64,000 nt of DNA. It comes from Ixodes scapularis (Eukaryota; Arthropoda; Arachnida; Ixodida; Ixodidae). Below are positions 11,000-21,641 of this stretch, piece after piece. Within the stretch, counting starts at the first letter, position 1, and each line of letters opens with the position of its first letter. Location of the stretch: NCBI RefSeq assembly GCF_016920785.2, contig NW_024609879.1, positions 17,552,078-17,616,077 of the forward strand, given 5' to 3'. The notes below the pieces were generated by a model. That model saw nothing but the letters and a program-made list of their open reading frames with translations, did no database searches and was not told the DNA's origin. The translations under genes and the position numbers were made by a program.

Positions 11000-11566
11000 G
11001 AAAGTTAGACATGATGATTGAAAACCTGAGACTGTGGTTAAAAAATGGAAGAGATGCTCTCTGTCACTTTGTCTTTCTACTATGGTGCCTGGAACGCGTC
11101 TCCGACTGGTGTGTTTACCGTGTCCAAAAAAGTGGTCCCTCGATTTCCGCCTGATGACGTCATAAAAGTGTCATGCTGTCGCTGGTCGCGAACCTGGTGG
11201 CGTCCCAATAGTTGTGGTGTATGTGGCGACGCCTGTCCTGCTGCAGGTCGCTCTCCACTGTGACAGTCCACGGAAGCTACAGCAGCTGCAAGTTGGGACG
11301 CCGTGACGACAGCGACACTCGCGTTCGCTTGTGCTTTTCGCCAGCATTTCTATGGCCAACCGCCAGGATCGCGACAGTCAACAGCATGACACTCCGGCTT
11401 CTGTGACGTCATCTGTTGCCACTTGGGGACCACTTTTGATGTATGGGCGGGATAGGACGCTAAACACACCAGTCATAGACGCGATCCAGGCACCATACTT
11501 TCTACATCACGTTTTTCCGTTTTCCAACCACAGACTCAGGTTTTCAATCGTCATGTATAACTTACA
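11000..11566. mobile_element. ~570-bp fold-back (palindromic) element
   Basis: Segments 11016-11039 and 11526-11549 are reverse complements with one mismatch. Outer segments 11003-11020 and 11546-11563 also pair, as do inner blocks such as the GATGACGTCAT regions and the GTGTGTTTA/TAAACACAC blocks. The axis is near 11283. Arms diverge by roughly a fifth, so the repeat is old. There is no coding content. A transcript through it would form a long imperfect dsRNA hairpin. Confidence 0.75.
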
Positions 11567-11787
11567 CCAGCTCGCCCGCACTTTAACCGTTTTTTCATTG
11601 AAAGTTAGAAATGAACGAACTTCTGGCGAGATCGAAACAATCGAAAGCTAACATTTTTGTAACGAGCAGCTGCAGACTGCCGCCGAAAAGCGGCGCGAGT
11701 GCAGTGCTGGGGAGTGGGTTAAGACACGCCTCCGTTATTCACTCAAATGGCGTTGTTCGCTAAAACGTCATTCACGCATATGATATA

Positions 11788-12102
11788 ATCAATTACCAGT
11801 AAAAAATCAATTATAAAAAAAACATTATCAGTAAAATATTAATTATTAAAAAAAATCAATTATCGGTTTAAATAAAAAATAAAATATATTTATTTTCAGC
11901 GATAATTGTCAAAAAGAAAATGTGTAAATATCGCAAAAAGCTATCAATTACCACTAAAAAATCAATTATAAAAACGAGCACTATCACTAAAACATTAATA
12001 AGTATAAAAAAATCAATTATCGGTGGAAACAAATAATAAAATATATATTCATGTTCAGCGATAATTGTCTAAAAGAAAATGTGCAAATATCGCAAAAAGC
12101 TT
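11788..12102. repeat. Two tandem copies of a 155-160 bp AT-rich unit
   Basis: Unit one (11788-11942) and unit two (11943-12102) share the order ATCAATTACCA...AATCAATTATCGG...TTCAGCGATAATTGTC...ATATCGCAAAAAGC. They differ by scattered substitutions and small indels. The second unit lies next to the tRNA-like sequence at 12135-12207 and may be part of its SINE body. Confidence 0.8.
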
Positions 12103-12134
12103 GACAAAAAAAAAACAAAAAAAAAAAACAAAAA

Positions 12135-12207
12135 GTATACCCACTGGGGATCGAACCCGGAACTTCTGCGTGAGAAGCGGACACTCTACCACTAAACTAC
12201 TGCCGGC
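12135..12207 (-). repeat. tRNA-like sequence (SINE head) at the LINE insertion site
   Basis: Read on the minus strand it starts GCCGGCAGTAG, carries an A box (TAGTTTAGTGG) and a B box (GGTTCGATCCC) and has a CAC anticodon-like triplet. The 5' GCCGGCA and the 3' end do not form an acceptor stem, so it is a tRNA-derived SINE head or pseudogene. T-rich sequence follows on the minus strand. Its first 11 bases are duplicated at the other end of the adjacent Tx1-like LINE, showing that the LINE inserted within this sequence. Confidence 0.65.
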
Positions 12208-12307
12208 TTTTTTTTTTTTTTTTTTTCTTTATTGCATGGAAGTAAGTACGATGAGTATACAGAATACCTTTTTAGGTCAATATCTTATTAACATCATTGT
12301 TTTTACA

Positions 12308-15300
12308 TCAAAAATCCTTTATATGTTGAAGAGTATTAAATAAAGATACCCATTCAGGTACAACAGTTTGGGCTTCATAAACACTTTTGATGCGGGTAAC
12401 AAGCTCAATGAAATGAAGTCTTACAGTCTTAGGGTGTAAGTTCTCGTTTCTAATGTCCATACGGGACTTCCACATGCTGTATAATGAAAGCAGCATTACA
12501 AGGTCATAAGGGAAGGCGTCTCTAGAGGACACAGGTAGAAAACGAATGGTAAACAAAGTGATATCGATATCTTTTTTTAAAGTGCGCTGCAGAACATCCC
12601 AGAAAAATACAGCATCCCAGCAGTGGATGAAAACGTGCTCAACTGTTTCTGGCGATTTGCATAGCGTACAATTTTCTGACCATGGAACAAATAAAGCCTT
12701 TTCTCTGAGCCATGATTTTGTAGGTAATACTAAACAATGTAGTTTAAAAAAGAAAGTTTTTGCTGCGGGTGGGATGCACATCTTTTTGACTCGGCTTAGG
12801 ACATCGCAACTGGGTCCACCGTCAGCCATCGTTCGGTAAATTGGTAGAGGAAACAAAATACTTAAAAGATCTCTTGACAACTTCTTCCGCGTTACACTCG
12901 TTAGGTAGTCTCTAGTAAATCTTACCGATAAAAACTGAAATGCCTCGACCACCTCTTTTAAATATCCGACCAGTACAGTTTCTTGGTATCCACCCGAAGA
13001 TACAATATAGTCAGTAAGAGAGCTTGCCAGTCTATTCTGTACTATTTCTCGAAGAAAGGGATGTTCTTGGTCTCTTAGAAAAAGAAAGCGGGAAACCAAT
13101 TGGCGAATAAACATATGCGGAAGTCCGATCCCTCCGTCAGGTACCCGGCGAAACAAGTTATCTCGACGCATTGGTTCCCAAACAGATTTCCATACGAAAA
13201 CGGCGAACACCCTATGCAGTCTTTGTATATTTGTCCGGGCACAATGCAGTACCTGTAGAACGTACCACAGTTTAGCCGCCAAAAATACGTTACAGACTGT
13301 GGAACGGGCGAAAATTGACAAATTCCTGTGGGACCAGCCTTTCGTTCGTTTTTCTAAATCGTTCGCCACTCCAGACCAGTAGGTCCTGCTGTTCCGGAAG
13401 TGTCTTAAGGGCACTCCGAGATAGTCACAGGGAATACAACTCCACTGTATGTCTTCGTAATGTTCAGGCGTCGTGGCCCACGCTCCATGCCAGAATCCTT
13501 TGCACTTTTCTAAATTCACTGAAGCCCCAGTAACCTCACAAAAGTTACGTGTGAGTTCAACTGCCTTGGTCACACTTTTCTTGTCTTTGCAAAAGTAGGC
13601 AATATCGTCTGCATAAGCCAAGACCTTAATTTCGGTTTTGCATAAAGTGAAACCGTAGACGTCTTTACTTCTAATTATACTTTGGCATAGGGGTTCCAAA
13701 TACAAAGTAAACAGTAAAGGAGAAAGGGGGCAGCCCTGGCGAACTGAAGAACGCACTGGGATGCTCTCTGTGACACTGTTATTTATGATTAAACTTGTGG
13801 AACAGTTGCGGTAAGACATTTGGACACCCTGAAAAACAATATCTCCAATACCAACGTGCGACAAAATCATGAACAGAACGGTATGACAAACACGGTCAAA
13901 TGCTTTCGCTAGATCAACTTGGAGCATCGCAATTTGGTCGTTATTACTCGTGACGCACTCTAGTACACTTCTCGCAATGTGAACATTGGTCTGTATAGCC
14001 CTCCCACGAATCCCACAAGTCTGGTGATCCCCGACTAAATCACAAATAACATGTTGTAATCTGTTAGTCAAAACTTTTGCGAAGACCTTATAATCTACAT
14101 TGCATAACGTGATGGGCCGATAACCACTCACGTGCAGGAGTTTGGTTTTGTTGTCAGTCTTTGGTATGAGAATAGTATGAGTATGCAAAAAAGAGGGGGG
14201 TAACGTGTTTGCCTTGTAAGCCTCTTGAAAGATTTCTAACAAAATGGGAGCTAAAGCATTTTTACGCAGTTTATAAAATTCCCCTGTGATACCATCTGGA
14301 CCAGGAGTTTTTCCTTTCGGAAGGTCATCAATGGCTTTTTCTATTTCTTGTAAGCTGATGGGTTCCTCAAGCCCCTTTCTACACTCCTCATCTAATTGGG
14401 GCAGTAAAGCTACCAGTTCCTTAAGGTAGTCGTTATCTATCGATGAAGCACTTTTCCCAAACATCTTTCGGTAATGTTTAACAAAGACGTGGGCTATGGT
14501 TTCCTTATCTGTGATTATCAAGTTATTATCTTCTATTTCCGTAATTTCTTTAGTTATGGCATACCTCTTCTCCTCCTCCATTGCTCTTTTTGTAGGCTGT
14601 TCTCCCATAAGATATTTATCTGTGCGCGTGCGCACAACAGCTCCTTGGTAACGATCCTGGTACAATGTATCTAATTCGGCTTTCATGCGAGTTATGTCTT
14701 CAAATCCCTGTCCGGGGTTTGTGCATTCAAGTTCGACCAAGACGCGTAAATTACGTAGCAGTGCTTTTTCTGTTTCTGACTTCTCAAATTTCAGAATACT
14801 GCTCCTCTCAATTGCTAACTGTTTTAAATCTTGCTTATATAGTTCCCACTTAACAAAAATGTGCTCAGTCATTCCTCCTACTTGTTTTAAGAGATCGTTA
14901 GAAGTGGCCAGAAAATGTTCGTCTTTTAGTAGTTGGCAGTTGAGTTTCCATAGCTTCCAGTTTATTTCCTTTTTTCTTATCTTCTTCCCTACTGTTAACA
15001 AGACCACACAGTGATCAGTGAAAAATACTGGATCCACCGTATAACTCCCTAGACAGTTGATAAGGTCTACGGAACAATAAATTATATCTAAGCGTGCGTG
15101 AGAGGAGTTTTGAAAATGCGTAAACTGCAGTTGCTTTCCTCCTTGTTGAAATGAAGCTGCGTCAAAAATATTGCTCTCGTCAACCATATTTAGCAGCATT
15201 TGTGCACTTTTGTCAATGCGCGATTTAGTAGGCGTCCTGTCTGCTTCCTCACAAACACAGTTGAAATCTCCTAGAAGAACTACCAATTTGTTACAAATTA

Positions 15301-15679
15301 AATAGGGTCGTAGATGATGAAAGAACGCTACTCTTTGATTAACGTCATCTGGTGCGTAAACACATATTACACGCCAATATACGTCAGTAACTCGAAAGTC
15401 GCACATGATGAAGCGCCCGCAAAGATCTGTCGTGACCATTAATTCAGATAACTGAAAAGACTTCTTAATAAACAACATGACACCGCCAGAGAAACCAACA
15501 GCATGGCTAACACATATTTCGTACTGATGGAGGAAAATATTCAAGGCATTTTCTACTTGTTCCTCTGTTGACAATTCTGTTTCTTGCAGTGCCACAAAGT
15601 CAAAATCCTTATCGTCAAGGAGGCGCTTTAAATGATATTGCTTTTTGCGGGAATTGAAGCCTCTAACATTCAAGGTCAT
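12308..15679 (-). CDS. Tx1-like LINE ORF2: AP endonuclease and reverse transcriptase
   Basis: This 1123-residue protein would nick target DNA and prime reverse transcription of its own RNA. The N-terminal APE-type endonuclease shows LNVRGFNS, LQETELS, VICVYAPDD, LLGDFNCV, RLDIIYCS and FTDHCVV, with the catalytic Asn, Glu, Asp and His positions present. The reverse transcriptase in the middle shows VSGYRPITLCNVDYK, QVDLAKAFDRV, SVRQGCPLSPLLFTLYLEPL and the catalytic YADD. A C-terminal CCHC knuckle (CTLCKSPETVEHVFIHC) follows. The RQGCPLSPLL...YLEPL style and L1-like layout indicate the Tx1 group of the L1 superfamily. The start chosen is the first Met before the endonuclease. No stops or frameshifts are seen. 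Confidence 0.92.
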   Translation of the reverse strand: MTLNVRGFNSRKKQYHLKRLLDDKDFDFVALQETELSTEEQVENALNIFLHQYEICVSHAVGFSGGVMLFIKKSFQLSELMVTTDLCGRFIMCDFRVTDVYWRVICVYAPDDVNQRVAFFHHLRPYLICNKLVVLLGDFNCVCEEADRTPTKSRIDKSAQMLLNMVDESNIFDAASFQQGGKQLQFTHFQNSSHARLDIIYCSVDLINCLGSYTVDPVFFTDHCVVLLTVGKKIRKKEINWKLWKLNCQLLKDEHFLATSNDLLKQVGGMTEHIFVKWELYKQDLKQLAIERSSILKFEKSETEKALLRNLRVLVELECTNPGQGFEDITRMKAELDTLYQDRYQGAVVRTRTDKYLMGEQPTKRAMEEEKRYAITKEITEIEDNNLIITDKETIAHVFVKHYRKMFGKSASSIDNDYLKELVALLPQLDEECRKGLEEPISLQEIEKAIDDLPKGKTPGPDGITGEFYKLRKNALAPILLEIFQEAYKANTLPPSFLHTHTILIPKTDNKTKLLHVSGYRPITLCNVDYKVFAKVLTNRLQHVICDLVGDHQTCGIRGRAIQTNVHIARSVLECVTSNNDQIAMLQVDLAKAFDRVCHTVLFMILSHVGIGDIVFQGVQMSYRNCSTSLIINNSVTESIPVRSSVRQGCPLSPLLFTLYLEPLCQSIIRSKDVYGFTLCKTEIKVLAYADDIAYFCKDKKSVTKAVELTRNFCEVTGASVNLEKCKGFWHGAWATTPEHYEDIQWSCIPCDYLGVPLRHFRNSRTYWSGVANDLEKRTKGWSHRNLSIFARSTVCNVFLAAKLWYVLQVLHCARTNIQRLHRVFAVFVWKSVWEPMRRDNLFRRVPDGGIGLPHMFIRQLVSRFLFLRDQEHPFLREIVQNRLASSLTDYIVSSGGYQETVLVGYLKEVVEAFQFLSVRFTRDYLTSVTRKKLSRDLLSILFPLPIYRTMADGGPSCDVLSRVKKMCIPPAAKTFFFKLHCLVLPTKSWLREKALFVPWSENCTLCKSPETVEHVFIHCWDAVFFWDVLQRTLKKDIDITLFTIRFLPVSSRDAFPYDLVMLLSLYSMWKSRMDIRNENLHPKTVRLHFIELVTRIKSVYEAQTVVPEWVSLFNTLQHIKDF

Positions 15680-15775
15680 AAAACGAATGCCCTCGTGAGA
15701 AGGAGGATGGGGAGGAGGTAGGGGAGGTATGGGGGTGAGGGGGGTGGGGGTGGGGAGGAGGGGTTATATTATCAT
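15680..15775 (-). promoter_or_regulatory. C-rich inter-ORF spacer of the Tx1-like LINE
   Basis: The spacer between ORF1 stop and ORF2 start is almost pure C and T on the sense strand, with many CCC/CCCC runs (plus-strand GGGG runs at 15710-15760). Such tracts can form an i-motif or G-quadruplex, or bind poly(C)-binding proteins. Because ORF2 must be translated from the same RNA, this spacer is a candidate for internal or re-initiating translation. That role is inference. Confidence 0.4.
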
Positions 15776-17017
15776 CTAGCGCGCAAGTGATGTTTTCCGC
15801 TTACTCGCGATGGTGTCTGGCGGTACTTCTTTTTTTCGTTTGCTCTCATTAGTGTCCTTTGATGTGCTGAGGGTTGTGTCCATGGTGGCTTCAGGGTCGT
15901 CTTCGTTGTCGTAATCCGTGGGCTTGCCTGCGGGGTCCGCCGACTGCCTCGGTGCTTCCGATGGTTGCGGAGTTCTTTCGTCGTTGCACTCCTGTGTAGA
16001 TGGAGCTTCGCCTTCCGTCGCTACGCCGATTTGAGGCGGTTCGATGTTCTTCTCAGCCGACGCCTGACACTCATTGGGACTTGGGGGCGTGTGTTCTGCT
16101 GTTACCCCTTGGGTGGGAAGGATGTCTCCACTGGCATCGACAACCTCTGAGATGTCCATCAACAGCTCGGAGTTGGAATCTGCTTCAGCGCCGGGGCCTC
16201 GAAGTATGCTTGCGTAGCTGGAATAGCACTCATCGCTTTGGTGTCCGTATCTGTTGCATCGGGCACATTTTGGAGTACGACATTGTCGTCGAATGTGGCC
16301 AACTCTCTTGCATCTCAGACACAAGGGCGGCCGTCCGGACATGACGACAAGGGTCTGCGATCCAGCAACTTTTAACAGATGAGGAATGCTTTCTGAAGTC
16401 GCGGTGTCGTGAAGAGTCATGCAGACCTCTCTGTTCATTGTCTCCATGTTCTCCATCCCGGGAACGCGCCACTTCTCTCTCGCGACACTCCGCACCGTTC
16501 CAAAAGGCGCCAAGGCTTCAGCGACCTTTTTCTCGTCCAAGTGCAACGGTAGCCAGAGAAGTTTGATCTTGACATCTTTCGAATTGGGATCAATAATGAG
16601 GCACTTTTTTCCTTTTACCCTGAGTTCTTTCACCGCCTTTAGCATTTCCGTGGCTGCAGGATTTGCCATCGTTGCCATCCAGAAGTGGCTCATTTGGAAC
16701 TGCCCGAGGGACAGCACCTCACTCAGATCTATCACATCTTTCAGGCCGTCGCGAAAGTCCATCGCACGGTAAGGACGACCAGTGAGGTCAGCATGAAGAA
16801 ACACAGAGTTAAGGCACAAAGCCGCCGGCGGAAATCGTGGAAGCAGAATTCGGTACTCCTCTTGGCTTACCGCCTGAGCCTGGGCATTTCCTGGGCCTAC
16901 GGGTGTCGCCACAGTATTCTCCGGGTGCATCATTCGAAGATCGTTATTTCCATTTAAACTTGAAGTACTGGGGTTTCCTCGGCCTGAGGCCGATTGATGA
17001 TTTTCCTTGGAGATCAT
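15776..17017 (-). CDS. Tx1-like LINE ORF1: nucleic-acid-binding CCHC protein
   Basis: This 413-residue protein is the presumed RNA-binding partner of ORF2 in the ribonucleoprotein particle. Two adjacent CCHC knuckles, CLRCKRVGHIRRQC and CARCNRYGHQSDEC (both C-x2-C-x4-H-x4-C), lie at about residues 230-265. A preceding domain (IKLLWLPLHLDEKKVAEAL...APFGTVRSV) looks RRM-like. The C-terminal third is acidic, Pro/Ser/Thr-rich and probably disordered, ending in a basic KRKTSLAR. ORF1 starts 44 nt inside the element. It is in the same frame as ORF2, but stops separate the two. Confidence 0.85.
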   Translation of the reverse strand: MISKENHQSASGRGNPSTSSLNGNNDLRMMHPENTVATPVGPGNAQAQAVSQEEYRILLPRFPPAALCLNSVFLHADLTGRPYRAMDFRDGLKDVIDLSEVLSLGQFQMSHFWMATMANPAATEMLKAVKELRVKGKKCLIIDPNSKDVKIKLLWLPLHLDEKKVAEALAPFGTVRSVAREKWRVPGMENMETMNREVCMTLHDTATSESIPHLLKVAGSQTLVVMSGRPPLCLRCKRVGHIRRQCRTPKCARCNRYGHQSDECYSSYASILRGPGAEADSNSELLMDISEVVDASGDILPTQGVTAEHTPPSPNECQASAEKNIEPPQIGVATEGEAPSTQECNDERTPQPSEAPRQSADPAGKPTDYDNEDDPEATMDTTLSTSKDTNESKRKKEVPPDTIASKRKTSLAR

Positions 17018-17072
17018 GAAAACACGTCCGTTCGAAACGGTGTCTTCTTCTTTCTCCCGAGCTACTGCCGGC

Positions 17073-19500
17073 TCGGATATTTCTACTTTTACAATTCGTG
17101 TTATACAAGAAACAACATGCTAGTTCGGCGTTCGCGACAGTTTTTCTTCGTAGGTTTGTCATGACGGTTGCCGGCAAAATCCCCACTTCCCATTAACAAT
17201 CAGCAGAATCTAAAAAGTGCACAAGAGCCGCTAACATGCCGCTGACATGCCGCCGACCGCCTGATTTTGCAATGACAAGCCAGTGGCCCGAGCTTCCCCG
17301 ACCTTGCGAACCAAGCGGGCTGCGACGACAGCGTCATCACGCTCGCACGAACGGACGGGGCCGCCTTTCCGAAGCACCGCTAATGCAGAGCTTGTCAACA
17401 GAGCCGTTACTACTAACCCTATGCCCATTGTGTTCCAATCACTTTGCAAAACAAAACACCGAGTAGAAAATGGACTTACTCCTTGATCAGCGTATTCATG
17501 GCCTCTTGTCTCTGGACGCCGCCGCGTGCTATCTTGGGTGGCTTGAAATGTGCACAAACCGATAACAAAGCTTCTCAAATCGTCGAACCTTGAACGCCTT
17601 GAACCGCTTGAAGTTGAACTAGGCCTGATGAGTCCACCATCAGCCAGCTGCACCGGCCATTGCACCGGCATCAGCGCGACACGATCAAGTGGATGGGTGA
17701 ATAATAAAATTATAAGTTCTCTTTTTGCAATGGGAGGTAGTTCGCGCCACCTGGCGGACAACTATCACCGCGCAGGGAATCTAGTCAGATTTTCGGGGAT
17801 TAGGACGAACATGAATATATTTTAATTAAAGCACCCGTCACTTCTCTTTTATGCAAGAGTCGCCAGTTTTCGTGTTCACCCTACGCAGTCGGTGTACAGG
17901 GTCGTGGGTATGCATAAACAAGTAATGGCGGAACCGGCGGAACTGGCGGAACTGGCGGAACTTGCTGGGACGAGATCACTTCCGGTTCACCTGCTTCATC
18001 TGTATGTTTGCTCGGTGAGCAGGAATAAGCAGCGCGCCTTTTTTTTTTTTAGTTTTTTTTAGTTTTTTTTGTTGGAAAATCGGAAAAGGTATGTCGAAGA
18101 CCGGACAATTGGCCTTGGACCGGACCTAAGATAGATCGGTGTATGTTTCTGGACCTTACGGAGCCAAGAAGAAGCACCGCATCTCGTTTTATTTGGCCTC
18201 CGTAGCCAAAGTTACGTAACCCTATGTGACGGGTCAGTGGAAATCTGTGTACACGTGAGACATTCAACGAAGTTAGACGCCCACAAATCAACCGAGGCAT
18301 CGGCATGTGATTGTTTTGTGTTTTTCGTGCACGGGAGAGCGTTTGTGAGAACTGCATCGCATCGTCAACTGCGCGGCGTCGCGGTGAGTGTTCGAGCTGG
18401 GCAAAGCGAGACTACGCTACGCCTGTCGGACGTAGTTGAAGGAAGGTGCGCAGGATTGAGCAACTGGTGCTCGATCGTGCCGTGGAAGAAGAGGCGGTGC
18501 GTTTTCGACGACGTGTAGAGATATCGTGATCGGGACAAAGCCGTCGCACTGTGTATAGTACGATTATGCCGTTCGTTCCCCTCAAAAAGCTAGCGGTGTG
18601 TTTTCGACGACGAGTGTAGGTCTCGTGATTGTGACAACGTCGGCCTACCACGGCGGGAAGTGTGATTCGTTCGATAAAGTTCTTTCGTTGTCTCAAAGAG
18701 TCGGATATGTGTTTTCCTCCATTTTTTCACCCAATATTTTTAACCATGGCTTAGTTAGGAGAGCTTTTTTTTTTTGTTTGTTTTTTGCTCTGAACGCGCT
18801 GCCAATAGCCCAATGTGCTTCTTTTGTAGCCATTTGACGACGTCCTTACTGCTACCAGTCACCTTGAGGTTTCCTCAGGTGGAGAGAGACCCGACTTCTG
18901 ACCGTGATTTCACCCAATATTTTGTGACTGTAGCTTATATAATTTGGTTTTTAAGTGATAGAACTTTTCTGTTATATTTGATATAGCAATACTGCCAGCC
19001 AGGTTTTGGTTATGAAATACATGTGCTTATTGTGTGTTTGTTTTCAGGTTTTCTGGTTTTATCTTGGCCAGAAATCTGTGATTAAAGAAAAGCTGTTGTT
19101 ATGAAGAATTTTGTAATTGGCAAAAGAATACCAGAGAAAGCTTTTTTTCATATTCTGGTTCATTTTTGTTGTGTACAACAAGTCCAGAATTCACTGCTCT
19201 GTTAAAGGCACAGTCATTTTTTAATGTTTTCACATTTTGTACATATAATGTGTGTTCAAATAATAAAATATAATTTTTATCCAAATGAAGTTTTCTGAGC
19301 CAATTTTATAGTATGGAACGCGCCACGGCCTGGATTCCTCAAGTGTTAATACCTTCTCCCAGTCTTACCTGGCCTGGGCAAATATGTAGCCATGTGACCA
19401 GACTTAACATGTGACCAGACTTAATATTTGCAGAACAAGTGGAAGTCATTGCTTACCAAGCCTGTGGCTTGTATACTGTATTGTAATGGGCAATGTAATG
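17073..19500. other. Mostly non-coding region upstream of array 3
   Basis: A 176-residue minus-strand frame (17231-17761) is moderately GC-rich but has no motif I recognise and is not supported as a gene. Near 17935 a 9-bp unit, GGCGGAACT, repeats about four times. A ~100-bp segment carrying TTTTCGACGACG is duplicated (about 18493 and 18592). T homopolymers occur near 18045-18070 and 18768. Nothing further is supported. Confidence 0.4.
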
Positions 19501-19506
19501 CCAGAG

Positions 19507-20581
19507 AGGATTGGTGGTCCTGAATAAAAGCAGCACTCCGCACACCCATGTTCTATGGGACACTATTTTTCTTTTGTTGACCAATTTGAAACAAGCCAAA
19601 TAGGGTGACCATCTTTCGGATTGGTGGCCTGGGATAAAAGGAGCGGTCAGTACCCAGTCTTTTACCAGACAGTTTTTTTTTTCATCATTGAATAAGTTAC
19701 TGCCAGTCAACACTGGTCGGACATGTGCTGAGGATGTTTTTAGGACTGGTGGCCGGGGATAAAAAGTGTGGTCAGTAGCCAGGCTTCTACTGAACACTTT
19801 TTTGTCTACGTTGACCAAGTTACTGCCGGTCAACATTGGCCGGAAAGGCGCTGAGGACATTTTTAGGACTGGTGGCCGGGGATGAAAAGAGTAGTGAGTC
19901 CCAGGCCTCTACCGGACACTTTTTTGTCTTCGTTGACCAGGTTGCTGCCAGTCAACATTGACCAGACAGATGCTGAGGATGTTTTTAGGACTGGTGGCCG
20001 GGGATGAAAAGAGTAGTGAGTCCCAGGCTTCTACCGGACACTTTTTTGTCTTCGTTGACCAGGTTGCTGCCAGTCAACATTGACCGGACAGGTGGTGAGG
20101 ATATTTTTAGGACTGGTGGCCGGGGATGAAAAGAGTAGTGAGTCCCAGGCTTCTACCGGACACTTTTTTGTCTTCGTTGACCAGGTTGCTGCCAGTCAAC
20201 ATTGACCGGACAGGTGCTGAGGATATTTTTAGGACTGGTGGCCGGGGATGAAAAGAGCGATCAGTACTCTGCCTTCTACCGGGCACTTTTTTGTCTTCAT
20301 TGACCAAGTTCATGCTGGTGAACATTGGCCGGATGAGTGCTGGTCACCTTTTTGAGGCGGGTGACCAGGGAGGAAACAAAGACTTGGTGGCCAAGCCCTT
20401 CCCGAACATAATTTGGTGATTGGTTGCCAATAGAAAAACTAAGACTCTGTGGCCGGGGACTTAATAGTGATCTTTTGGGGACCTTTGGCCAGCTGCTTTC
20501 CAGTGGCCGGGCTGGCCAGGCAGGTGCCGAGCAAAAATCAGGCATTGGCCAGTGTCGGGCCAAAATTTTGTGCTGCCTGGG
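19507..20581. repeat. 122-bp tandem array (array 3) ending in TGCTGCCTGGG
   Basis: The phrase AGGACTGGTGGCCGGGG recurs at 19742, 19865, 19987, 20109 and 20231, giving a 122-bp period. More diverged units extend to about 19507 and 20350, followed by a GGCC-rich tail. The right edge is TGCTGCCTGGG (20571-20581). Its reverse complement with flank (GTACCCAGGCAGCACAAAAT) closely matches the left edge of array 2. Minus-strand frames here are repeat artefacts. Confidence 0.85.
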
Positions 20582-21638
20582 TACGTTGCATGTCATTTGT
20601 TGCATATCCAATCACTTATACGAACAAAAAAAATGTTTCGATCGCTTCCAGAAGTTTATTAAACCACTGTCATTGCACACAGTGTATTCTCGACATATTT
20701 ACAGAGGTCACACTTCTCTGTAAAACGAAAAGCAAATTATAAAATACAATTAACACTGTCCTCATGCCAAGCAAAACTCATCACACAAAAACCGCGGAGA
20801 TTGAGATAAAAGCAGGACGACTATCAGTATCATACTTGCAGTGCACTTACTAATAAAAGAGCGATATCATGTAATTCTTGATAGATGCATAATCCAACTC
20901 AGGCACCCCACAAACACATTCGAGAAAGAAGGTTGCGCACATTCAACTGACGTCTCGTTGTCGGCGAAGAGCAGTTTTTGTCGAAGCGTGTCCAACAAAC
21001 ACATGACAAGAATTCCACGAACTCCGGTAAAAAAAATGGTTGTTACCGAAAAATTGGCATTGACGTATTCCGACCGTTAACGACGAAAAAACACGACCAC
21101 GTCTGCAACGCACGAAAGCAACAGAACACTGAAGAGCGCAGTTCGAAAACCGGACCTACGTAGCCCGCCTAGGCAAACGGCAAAAACGACAGCCCCAGAG
21201 ATCCCATCAGCGAGACAGAGAAAGTCACGTGACAAATTTTCGTCCAAACGTTTTTGTCCTACGCGTCCTACGTAGAGAGGTCACGCCCGGTCACGCGTTT
21301 CGCTCCACCCTTTTGATTTAAAGTTGAAAGATTGTCCTGTCTGTATCGTCCCTTTTGTGTCTCCACGTTTTAATGTTTAAAAAGTATCAACACGCTAAGA
21401 TAGTACAAGTTCCGGGATTTCATTTTCATTCCCCAAGTGTGATGCTGGAGCCGCGCCACGGAGCCCCGGTCGTTTCCGCTCTTCTGTTATCACTAGGATT
21501 TGACAGTGTTCAATCACAATGCAAAACACGCTCAGAGCCAAGCTCGCTTTTGCAATGCGCCGCCTAATAATAATATCTCTTGTGGAGACGTGCGCACATC
21601 CGCCTTGCGCAGTGTTAGCTCAATGGCAGCACTTTCTG
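20582..21638. other. Non-coding, nothing recognised
   Basis: Short open frames only. No terminal repeats, RNA gene or convincing exon. Confidence 0.4.
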
Positions 21639-21641
21639 TAA

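Larger units (their letters stand above)
12208..17061 (-). mobile_element. Apparently complete Tx1-like non-LTR retrotransposon
   Basis: The 4.85-kb element lies on the minus strand. It has a 44-nt 5' leader, ORF1 (17017 down to 15776), a 97-nt C-rich spacer, ORF2 (15679 down to 12308), a ~100-nt 3' UTR with AATAAAG next to the tail, and a ~18-nt poly(A) (12208-12225 as T on the plus strand). It is flanked by an exact 11-bp direct repeat, CTACTGCCGGC, at 12197-12207 and 17062-17072. Both ORFs are open over their full length, unlike every other autonomous element here. It is therefore probably young and possibly competent. Confidence 0.85.

Noticed and set aside
8083..12207. Functional tRNA-Val genes at 8083 and 12135 (minus)
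   Set aside because: A and B boxes and CAC anticodon-like triplets are present, but the acceptor stems do not pair. They are SINE heads or pseudogenes.
17231..17761. 176-residue minus-strand ORF as a host gene
   Set aside because: No recognisable domain or splice context, and it overlaps other open frames on the plus strand.
19453..20325. Minus-strand frames repeating a MLTGSNLVN-type phrase
   Set aside because: They are produced by the 122-bp tandem repeat and interrupted irregularly.
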